Assembly (NCBI GenBank): GCA_017411125.1
Contig: JAFPNP010000336.1
Span: 1-8,082 of the forward strand
Reading direction: 5' to 3'
Length of the DNA: 8,082 nucleotides
DNA from: Kiritimatiellia bacterium
Lineage (GTDB): Bacteria; Verrucomicrobiota; Kiritimatiellia; RFP12; UBA1067
Made by a program: the position numbers and the translations under genes. Below are positions 1 through 5,488 of the stretch, piece after piece. The notes beneath the pieces are model-generated. The model saw only the letters and a program-made list of their open reading frames with translations. It was not told the DNA's origin and searched no databases. Numbering within the stretch: position 1 is the first letter of the stretch; every line of letters begins with the position of its first letter.

Positions 1-1
1 C

Positions 2-880
2 CGCGTCACCGGCAAGCTCGCCGCATATGCCAAGAAGGCCAAGATAATCCACGTTGACTGCGACCCCGCGAGCATCGACAAGAACGTGTCCGTCAATCTC
101 GGCATCGTGGCCGACGTAAAGGACGTGCTCACCACCGTAAATTCCCGCATCAAGCCGGCGGAGCACGCGGATTGGCTTGCGAAGATAGCGGAGTGGAAAA
201 AGCGCCGCCCTGTCGCGTACAGGCAGATGCACGAGAACGTGATCATGCCGCAGGCCGTCGTCGAGGCGGTGGACAAGGCGACGAAAGGCGCCGCCGTCGT
301 CGTGACGGACGTCGGCCAGCACCAGATGTGGACCGCCCAGTTTTTCCGCCACAACCGCCCGCGCCACTTTCTTTCGTCCGGCGGAATGGGCACGATGGGC
401 TTCGGCATTCCCGCCGCGATCGGCGCGGCAATCGCGCGTCCCGACCATGCCACGGTAGCGATCTGCGGCGACGGCGGCGCGCAGATGACGTTCGAGGAGC
501 TTGTCGTCGCGGTGGAGCACAAGCTGCCCGTCACGTTCATCGTCATAAACAACTCGTGCCTCGGCATGGTGCGCCAGTGGCAGGAACTGTTCTACGGCAA
601 GCGATATTCCGGCTCCATCCTCTCTGTTCGCGGACGCCTGGAGAACGAGCGTCTCGAACAGGATTTGAAGTACGACTACCTGCCAGACCTCAAAATGCTG
701 GCCGAGGCGCACGGGGCGGACGCATACCGCGTGATCGACCCCGCGAAGCTGGACGCCACGATAAGGAAGGCCGTCAATTCGGGGCGCACGTCGTTCGTGG
801 AAGTGATCGTCGAGCCGCGCGCCAACGTCTATCCGATGCAGCCGGGCGGACAGCCGGTGGAAGGGATGATTTTCGAATGA
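2..880 (+). CDS. ilvB: Acetolactate synthase large subunit, C-terminal part (5' truncated by window)
   Basis: Catalytic subunit of acetohydroxyacid synthase, a ThDP enzyme that condenses pyruvate with pyruvate or 2-oxobutyrate in the first common step of valine, leucine and isoleucine synthesis. The frame is open to the left edge, and its first residues (RVTGKL, then KIIHVDCDP) match the end of the middle FAD-fold domain, so the ATG lies outside the window. About 292 of an expected 570 or so residues are visible. The ThDP/Mg motif is complete: GDGG at visible residues 156-159 and the paired Asn at 183-184. Also present are GTMGFGIPAAIGAA and MVRQWQELFY, typical of true AHAS. The loop after KRYSGSIL, before LPDLKMLAEAHG, seems longer than in the common form, with a charged stretch (RGRLENERLEQDLKYD) near the mobile active-site cap. 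The stop overlaps the ilvN start (ATGA, 877-880). The family is certain; catabolic paralogues are unlikely because the regulatory subunit follows. Confidence 0.96.
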   Translation, partial: RVTGKLAAYAKKAKIIHVDCDPASIDKNVSVNLGIVADVKDVLTTVNSRIKPAEHADWLAKIAEWKKRRPVAYRQMHENVIMPQAVVEAVDKATKGAAVVVTDVGQHQMWTAQFFRHNRPRHFLSSGGMGTMGFGIPAAIGAAIARPDHATVAICGDGGAQMTFEELVVAVEHKLPVTFIVINNSCLGMVRQWQELFYGKRYSGSILSVRGRLENERLEQDLKYDYLPDLKMLAEAHGADAYRVIDPAKLDATIRKAVNSGRTSFVEVIVEPRANVYPMQPGGQPVEGMIFE

Positions 881-1128
881 AAGAGGAAATCCACAGACTA
901 AGCTGCTACGTGGAGAACAAGCCGGGCGTCCTCGCAAGGATCGTCGGCCTCATCTCCGGGCGCGGCTACAACATCCAGACTCTCAGCGTTGGTCCGACAG
1001 AGGACGGCACCGTTTCGCGCATGAAGATGGACGTGCTGGGCGACGACAGGGTGATCGAGCAGATCATCCGGCAGCTCCGCAACCAGGTGAACGTAATCGA
1101 GGTAATGTCCCGCAGAAAGGGGTCGTGA
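877..1128 (+). CDS. ilvN: Acetolactate synthase small (regulatory) subunit, short ACT-only form
   Basis: Regulatory partner of the preceding large subunit; it normally activates the catalytic subunit and mediates feedback inhibition by valine. The 83-residue product is a single ACT domain: NKPGVLARIVGLISGRGYNI (residues 14-33) is the classic beta1-alpha1 ligand loop, followed by SRMKMDV and the closing strand VNVIEVM. Asn14, Gly17 and Asn32 have exactly the spacing of Asn11, Gly14 and Asn29 of E. coli IlvH, residues implicated in valine binding, so valine sensitivity is plausible (inference). The product is about half the length of the common 160-residue IlvH type and lacks its C-terminal domain, resembling the short IlvN/IlvM class. 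The start is fixed by the ATGA overlap with ilvB, with an AAGGG about 11 bases upstream, which implies translational coupling. Subunit identity is secure; the choice of ilvN over ilvH/ilvM is by length. Confidence 0.92.
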   Translation: MKEEIHRLSCYVENKPGVLARIVGLISGRGYNIQTLSVGPTEDGTVSRMKMDVLGDDRVIEQIIRQLRNQVNVIEVMSRRKGS

Positions 1129-1129
1129 C

Positions 1130-1984
1130 ATGACGAAGTTCGCGGTAATAGGCCATCCCGTGGCGCATTCGCTTTCTCCGACCATCCACCGGGCCAATTT
1201 CGAGGCGATCGGGTTTGACGGTTCCTACGAGAAGTTCGACGTGGCTCCGGAAGACGTTGCTGCGTTCGTCCGCGGGAAGCAGCGCGAGGGCTATGCCGGA
1301 CTTAATGTGACGGTGCCGCACAAGCTTGCCGTGATTCCTCTTCTCGACCATGTGGACGAGAGCGTTTCGCGCTATGGCGCGTGCAACACGCTGAAGTTCG
1401 AGCCGGACGGCACGATATCTGGATACAACACGGACGTCATCGGCTTCGTTGAAGGCTTGCGCTTCAATGGTTTCGAGCTTGCGGGAAAGTCGGTGTTCAT
1501 CGTGGGCTGCGGCGGCGCGGGCAGCGCTCTCGCCACGGCGTGCTGCTACGAAAAAGCGGCCTCGCTCGTGCTGGCAGATCTTGACGACGCGCGCGTGGCC
1601 GCGCTTGCGCAGAAACTCAACGACCTCGGCACGGGCACGCGCGTGGCCGCGCTTGCCGCGTCAGGCGCGGAAGCTTCGCTCGACGAGCGGAAGGCCGCAT
1701 GGGGAAAATCCGCCTCCGCGGCGGAACTCGTGGTCAACGCCACCCCGATGGGATTGCACCCCGGCGAGCCGAGCGCGTTGCCGCCACAGTGTTTCCATGC
1801 CGGACAGTTCGTCCTCGACATCGTCCCCACCGTCACTTTCCCGCCGACGGCAGCCGCCGCCAAAGCGGCCGGAGCGACGGCTACGGACGGTCTGGATTTC
1901 CTCGTGGGGCAGGGAGCGAAGTCGTTCGAGATATGGACCGGCCTCAGCGCCGACCGCGCCGCGATGCGAGCCGCGATAAGATAA
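1130..1984 (+). CDS. aroE: Shikimate dehydrogenase
   Basis: Reduces 3-dehydroshikimate to shikimate in the chorismate pathway for aromatic amino acids; cytosolic. The 284-residue product is full length for the family. The substrate site is intact: HSLSP with Ser14 and Ser16, NVTVPHK with the catalytic Lys65, GACNT with Asn86, and NTD with the catalytic Asp102. The nucleotide-binding fold has GCGGAG at 126-131, followed at the end of strand beta2 by ADLDDAR (149-155). NADP-specific AroE usually has an N-R-T/S motif there, so the acidic residues hint at NAD preference or dual use. NATPMGLHP (203-211) and the C-terminal DFLVGQGAKSFEIWTG (257-271) complete the family pattern. The ATG lies 1 bp after the ilvN stop, with AAAGGGG at 1116-1122 (7-base spacing), so it belongs to the ilvBN transcript. 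A quinate/shikimate dehydrogenase of the same fold is the alternative, but the biosynthetic context favours aroE. Confidence 0.93.
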   Translation: MTKFAVIGHPVAHSLSPTIHRANFEAIGFDGSYEKFDVAPEDVAAFVRGKQREGYAGLNVTVPHKLAVIPLLDHVDESVSRYGACNTLKFEPDGTISGYNTDVIGFVEGLRFNGFELAGKSVFIVGCGGAGSALATACCYEKAASLVLADLDDARVAALAQKLNDLGTGTRVAALAASGAEASLDERKAAWGKSASAAELVVNATPMGLHPGEPSALPPQCFHAGQFVLDIVPTVTFPPTAAAAKAAGATATDGLDFLVGQGAKSFEIWTGLSADRAAMRAAIR

Positions 1985-1999
1985 TGCGGCAAAGCGGGC

Positions 2000-4975
2000 T
2001 TACCGGACGGCGATTTCGTACCAGAGCGTCCGGCAGGACGGCGAAAGACGTATTCGGGAGCGATTCCCGCCGCTGGCCGCTTCCGGAGCAATCTCTTTCA
2101 TGCGAGAGCCATCACCTGCGAGCGCCCAGCATTTGACGCGCGCGGACGACGCGGGCAGCGAGATGTCGCACGGGATTCCCTCTGCGCATACGGGGGCGTG
2201 GCCCCGGCCGAGGAGGCGCACGAGCTTCTCCGAAACGCGCTCGATTTTCGCACCGGCGTTCGCGGCGACGCCGCTTGCCGCGACGAGGAGGCTTGCCTTT
2301 CCGTCCGCGCCGAACCCCGTCGCGTTGCGCGATACGAGCGAGACGACCGCCGCGCCCGTTCCAGTGGCGCCGACCTTGAGCGACACGTCGCCAAGCGGAA
2401 TTTCGCGTCCGTCGGCATAGCCAGCGAACAGTTTGCTGTTCTTCGTATTGACGGCCACGTACTCCTTTCCCGGACGATCGCGGTTCCATATGAATTCGCC
2501 GAGTTTCCGATCGCGGTCTTCCCGCAGGTCGCCGCGCACCATCATCGCAGCGCACGCCGGGAAATGGACCCACACGGACGGCGTTGCGATCGCGTCGAAG
2601 ATGCACCACGGCATTGCGTCCGGCTCGAAAGCGTCCGGATAGTGGTTGTAGCTGTACTGGAACACGCCGTCCCATCCCGCCGCTCGTCCGTACGCGCACG
2701 CCAGCGGCTGTCCCTCGCCAGTGAACGGACTTGGGAAAGGATGGCTGTATTCGCTCACCGTGAACGGCTTTGCCGGCGCGTGGCATCTGGATTCGAGGTA
2801 CACGAGCGACAAAAGGTCGTGGACGATCGATTCGCCGCCTGCGACCCATTCGTTCGTGACGCTCTTCACGACCCATCCCCGACCTTTTCCTTTGGGGTGG
2901 TGGAAATAGGCGTGGGCGTCGACGTAATCGAGCTGCGCCTGGATTTCGCGCGGACTGTAGCTCGCGGCCTGCGTGCCGGATACAGGCTGCTTCGCCTTCA
3001 GCGTATTGCGGATGTAGTCGCGCATTCCCTTCCAATACGCGAGTTCGGCGTCCCATATAAAGTCGTCGAAGTCCTTGCGGAACTGCGCGGATGCCTTCGG
3101 AAACCGATTGAGGAGCAGCGCCTTCCCGTTCGCATACCCAGATTCGTTGTTCGGATATTTCTTCTTCAACCAGCCGTTCCATTGTCTCTCCAGTTCGTCC
3201 TGATATGGTTTCGCAAGAGTCTTGATCGAGTTGCGGCGGCGCGTCACGACGAGGCCCCGGTCTTCGTTGCTGATTTCGATCATCGCGACAGCCGGTTCGT
3301 CGGTGTAGGCGTTGCCAGTGTATTTGTTCACGTGCGTGAGAAGGTCGCGCGCGTATTCTTTCTGGAGTTCGATGCAGCGCGGATGGAACTGCCCTACCGT
3401 CTTGTTCGCCCACGACGAGCCGGCTGGGACGCCGTCGCGCTTATCCAGAGTGCGCCCCACGTGGAGGTTCATGTTCACGTATATGCCGCGCTTCTTGAAA
3501 GCGGCCACGAGGTAGTCGAGCTTGTCGAGTTGCGCTGGAGAAAGTCTGCGCTGCGTCTTCGCGTCGTCGTCGAGGATGCATTGCCGGCGCGTGTCCATGA
3601 AATTCTTGTACCAGGTGTCCATGAAGTGCAGGCGCACGCAGTTGATGCCGAAGCGGGCGAAGCGCGAGGCGAGGCGGTCGGCCACGTCGCGTTCCGGGAA
3701 GTTCGCGGGGCCGGTGAGATTCGTGCCGTTGAAGCGGATGGGGCCGGCGTCCGTCGCGAACTCGCTGCCATTGGCGCGCACGAATCCGTGCTTCCCGGCG
3801 GGCGCGTCCAGAAGGTGCGCCACGCTGGTGGCGTTGTCGGCGCCGCCATAAGAAACAATGAACGGGAAACGCTCTCCGCCGTCCGTTTTTGCGGTTGCCG
3901 GCGGGGGCGCGAGCGGTATCTGCACGTTGAACGTGTCTTTCATGTCCGTCGTGCCGGCGGCGCAGAGCAGGGCGACCGGACTGCCGTCTTCCATATATAC
4001 CTGCGGGCGCTCGAGATACTTCAAGTTCTGCGTTTCGCCCGATTCGTGTCGTATGCTCGTGCCGGTTATGAACGCATGCGGGGCGGGCTTCCATTCTCCG
4101 TTTTCATCCTTCTCGAACAGAACGAGGGAGCGCCCCTTTTGCCGCACGAAGTATCCATTCTGGTCTTTGATTGCCGCATATGTCTTCCCGTCGAACGTGA
4201 ACAGGCATGGGTCTTCCGCCGGAAAAGTCGCCTTCCCGTCCGTGAAGATCGGCTTCAGGTCTTTCTTGAAAGGGCCTGTCGGCGACTTCGATGTTGCGGA
4301 GAGGTGTACGACCGGGCCTCCGGCAGGCAGCTTTTTCTTCTGCCCGACGGCTTTGTAGACGAGTTCATACGTCCCGTCCGGGCGCTGGGTGATAGCCGGA
4401 TTTGTCGTTACAAGCGAATCGGGAGCGGACGTTTCAGCGCTCGTGTCGATAATGGGCTTGTCGAACCGACGCCACGGGCCGAAAGGGCTTTTTGCGACCG
4501 CCACGCCAATGCGCTGATTGTTGCGTTGATTCCAGTTCAGCCCTCGCATGGCCTTTCCGTCGCCGGTGTTGCCTGTATAATAAAGGTAATAAGTGCCGTC
4601 GAACTTCCGAATGCAGGGATTGAACACGCTCATTCCGTCCCAGAACTCCGCGCCGCGCTTCGGCAGGGCGACGTCTTTGCGCGTCCACGGGCCGGCCGGA
4701 GAGGGCGCGATCGCGTGGGCAATCTCCGAGTGCGTCACCCATCCGGCGAAATACGTCTTTTTCGGCCAGCGCGCATAGAAGAGATGGTAAAGCCCGTCCT
4801 CTCCCTTGATCATGCTTCCGCCCCACACGAAGTATCCTTCTTCGCGCATGACCGCCGTTTTGGGGAGCGGCTGCATCATCGCCGCAAGGTCAAGGTCTGC
4901 TTTCGCCGCGCACGTAGCCGCCGCCGCAAATGCGACAAAGGCAGCCGTTCCAAGTACAATAGGTTTCCTCATCAT
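2000..4975 (-). CDS. Secreted two-module glycoside hydrolase: GH43-like propeller plus GH5-like (clan GH-A) barrel
   Basis: Predicted exported enzyme of 991 residues acting on plant or algal polysaccharide; the substrate is unknown. Residues 1-26 are a signal peptide (MMRKP, hydrophobic Ala-rich core, likely cleavage after AKA). Residues about 45-355 have repeated propeller blades of the GH43/GH117 type: WGGSMIKGEDGLYHLFYAR, FWDGMSVFNPCIRKFDGTYY, NPAITQRPDGTYELVYK, AEDPCLFTFDGKTYAAIKD and LERPQVYMEDG. Residues about 365-820 form a GH-A barrel: Arg in CVRLHFMD, NLHVG, the acid/base pair Asn570-Glu571 (IEISNED), DAHAYFHH, and the probable nucleophile Glu742 (FTVSEYS). The remaining ~170 residues look beta-rich. 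The start at 4975 is preferred because it begins the signal peptide, has GGAG at 4981-4984 and lies downstream of a good promoter. ATG 4972 is equally possible, and a GTG at 5098 would bury the signal peptide. The gene is convergent with aroE (15-bp gap). Fold assignment is firm; the GH family number of the first module is not. Confidence 0.85.
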   Translation of the reverse strand: MMRKPIVLGTAAFVAFAAAATCAAKADLDLAAMMQPLPKTAVMREEGYFVWGGSMIKGEDGLYHLFYARWPKKTYFAGWVTHSEIAHAIAPSPAGPWTRKDVALPKRGAEFWDGMSVFNPCIRKFDGTYYLYYTGNTGDGKAMRGLNWNQRNNQRIGVAVAKSPFGPWRRFDKPIIDTSAETSAPDSLVTTNPAITQRPDGTYELVYKAVGQKKKLPAGGPVVHLSATSKSPTGPFKKDLKPIFTDGKATFPAEDPCLFTFDGKTYAAIKDQNGYFVRQKGRSLVLFEKDENGEWKPAPHAFITGTSIRHESGETQNLKYLERPQVYMEDGSPVALLCAAGTTDMKDTFNVQIPLAPPPATAKTDGGERFPFIVSYGGADNATSVAHLLDAPAGKHGFVRANGSEFATDAGPIRFNGTNLTGPANFPERDVADRLASRFARFGINCVRLHFMDTWYKNFMDTRRQCILDDDAKTQRRLSPAQLDKLDYLVAAFKKRGIYVNMNLHVGRTLDKRDGVPAGSSWANKTVGQFHPRCIELQKEYARDLLTHVNKYTGNAYTDEPAVAMIEISNEDRGLVVTRRRNSIKTLAKPYQDELERQWNGWLKKKYPNNESGYANGKALLLNRFPKASAQFRKDFDDFIWDAELAYWKGMRDYIRNTLKAKQPVSGTQAASYSPREIQAQLDYVDAHAYFHHPKGKGRGWVVKSVTNEWVAGGESIVHDLLSLVYLESRCHAPAKPFTVSEYSHPFPSPFTGEGQPLACAYGRAAGWDGVFQYSYNHYPDAFEPDAMPWCIFDAIATPSVWVHFPACAAMMVRGDLREDRDRKLGEFIWNRDRPGKEYVAVNTKNSKLFAGYADGREIPLGDVSLKVGATGTGAAVVSLVSRNATGFGADGKASLLVAASGVAANAGAKIERVSEKLVRLLGRGHAPVCAEGIPCDISLPASSARVKCWALAGDGSRMKEIAPEAASGGNRSRIRLSPSCRTLWYEIAVR

Positions 4976-4980
4976 TGGTT

Positions 4981-4984
4981 CTCC
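4981..4984 (-). promoter_or_regulatory. Ribosome binding site deciding the glycoside hydrolase start
   Basis: GGAG on the minus strand lies 5 bases before ATG 4975 and 8 bases before the adjacent ATG 4972. Together with the signal peptide beginning there, it argues for translation from this tandem ATG rather than from the in-frame GTG at 5098. That GTG also has a GGAGG (5105-5109) at 6-base spacing, but it lies upstream of the predicted promoter. Confidence 0.6.
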
Positions 4985-4997
4985 GGTGTTTTCACGT

Positions 4998-5035
4998 GGT
5001 ATTATCGCTTTATTGTGTTCCCTTTCGCGATTACC
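4998..5035 (-). promoter_or_regulatory. Possible stem-loop in the glycoside hydrolase 5' leader
   Basis: On the minus strand GGTA-ATCGC pairs with GCGAT-AA-TACC around an 18-base purine-rich loop, giving 9 base pairs interrupted by a two-base bulge. It falls inside the predicted ~75-nt untranslated leader, ending about 20 bases upstream of the start codon. It could be an RNA control element or an operator bound as DNA, or it could be chance. I see no known riboswitch class in it. Confidence 0.25.
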
Positions 5036-5057
5036 GCCTTGCATGACGTCGGTTGAA

Positions 5058-5086
5058 AGTATATCAGATTGTACTTCTTCACGCAA
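5058..5086 (-). promoter_or_regulatory. Sigma70-like promoter for the glycoside hydrolase gene
   Basis: On the minus strand TTGCGT (5081-5086) and TATACT (5058-5063) are separated by exactly 17 bases. The -10 box matches the consensus at five of six positions; the -35 keeps the TTG. Transcription would start near 5050, giving a leader of about 75 nt before ATG 4975. The local AT-richness contrasts with the GC-rich surroundings and supports a promoter. The consensus is that of E. coli-type sigma factors; whether this host uses it is assumed. Confidence 0.5.
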
Positions 5087-5340
5087 TGCACGCACCACCC
5101 TTGTCCTCCAATCCCGCCGCAGCGTCGCCCACTGTAGTTTTTAACATGGTCGGAGAAAGAGGCTGCATTCGCTTGATTGTCCTGTTTCGTTGGCATTGCC
5201 TACGTCATTGATGCGGCGGCGACAACGCCGGCCAACACGAACCTGCGGATACCTGCCTCCGACGGCGTCCCGGCGGGATATCGGAATCCGACCGGGAAGA
5301 GGAGGCGCAAAATCCATGCCGGGAAGTCAAATTTCTAGAA
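5087..5340. other. Intergenic stretch with a possible 53-codon ORF, no recognised gene
   Basis: This is the main part of the 513-bp gap between the glycoside hydrolase start and the 3' end of the gene at 5489-6895. The only coding-like signal is a plus-strand frame from TTG 5177 to TAG 5338 (LSCFVGIAYVIDAAATTP..., ending KRRRKIHAGKSNF). From about 5198 it shows the G/C-rich third positions of local genes, but it has no ATG, no clear ribosome site at its start and no family I know. It may be the 3' remnant of a lost gene or a tiny basic protein. A minus-strand 64-codon frame (5002-5196) overlaps the promoter above and is not supported. Confidence 0.25.
5268..5297. other. Strong hairpin in intergenic DNA
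   Basis: TCCCGG followed by CGGGAT pairs with ATCCG and CCGGGA around the loop ATCGGA, about 11 base pairs in 30 bases with two single-base bulges. Neither strand has a T-run after it, so it is not a standard intrinsic terminator. It lies within the possible small ORF at 5177-5338 and about 44 bp before the tandem repeats. Confidence 0.4.
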
Positions 5341-5406
5341 GGGGGAATTATGAACCCTAAGAGGGGGAATTATGAACCCTAAGGAGGGGAATTATGAACC
5401 CTAAGG
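5341..5406 (+). repeat. Three tandem 22-bp repeats, each with an SD-like run and ATG
   Basis: Three copies with exact 22-bp period (5341-5362, 5363-5384, 5385-5406) differ only in the purines at their edges; the core GGGGAATTATGAACCCTAAG is kept in all three. Each copy places a purine run (AGGGGG, or AAGGAGG before copy 3) four to six bases ahead of an ATG (5350, 5372, 5394). Because 22 is not a multiple of three, each ATG is in a new frame and is closed by the TAA of the next copy. This yields ten-residue mini-ORFs at 5350-5382 (MNPKRGNYEP) and 5372-5404 (MNPKEGNYEP). The third ATG opens a 210-codon frame that is the antisense of the gene at 5489-6895 and is not credible as a protein. The role is unknown. 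Confidence 0.9.
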
Positions 5407-5429
5407 GATACGATTGCGGGGTGGTAAAG

Positions 5430-5470
5430 CGCCTCGAAACACCAAGCGGCTGCAAAAAGATGGCGAGGCG
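5430..5470. other. Inverted repeat just downstream of the 468-codon gene
   Basis: CGCCTCG (5430-5436) and CGAGGCG (5464-5470) form a perfect 7-bp inverted repeat around a 27-base spacer, with a further CCA/TGG pairing possible inside. It lies 18-59 bases beyond the stop of the minus-strand gene at 5489-6895, where a terminator would be expected. There is no strong T-run on the minus strand after it (CTTTA only), so at best it is a weak or factor-dependent terminator or a 3' mRNA stabiliser. Confidence 0.3.
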
Positions 5471-5488
5471 AGACAATGTGCAGTCCTT

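Noticed and set aside
172..1128. A 318-codon plus-strand ORF covering the ilvB end and all of ilvN
   Set aside because: Its first part is an Arg-rich frame shadow of ilvB; only the last 83 codons from ATG 877 are real and are annotated as ilvN.
1985..1999. Bidirectional terminator between the convergent aroE and glycoside hydrolase stops
   Set aside because: The 15-bp gap shows no convincing stem-loop and no T-run on either strand.
2198..5056. A 952-codon plus-strand open frame opposite the glycoside hydrolase gene
   Set aside because: It is the exact antisense of a gene with clear catalytic motifs and a signal peptide. Its product is Arg/Val-rich without any domain, and long antisense frames are common in GC-rich genes that avoid TTA, CTA and TCA codons.
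5002..5196. A 64-codon minus-strand ORF with Cys-rich WCVHC segment
   Set aside because: It overlaps the predicted glycoside hydrolase promoter and leader, has no clear ribosome site before its ATG, and uses mixed third positions unlike local genes.
5268..5297. Intrinsic terminator
   Set aside because: The hairpin is strong but is followed by purine- or GC-rich sequence on both strands rather than a T-run.
5341..5406. CRISPR array
   Set aside because: The units are contiguous 22-bp repeats with no unique spacers and no cas genes nearby.
5341..5406. Telomere-like CCCTAA motif
   Set aside because: CCCTAA occurs once per 22-bp unit inside a larger repeat and is not itself iterated, so the resemblance is incidental.
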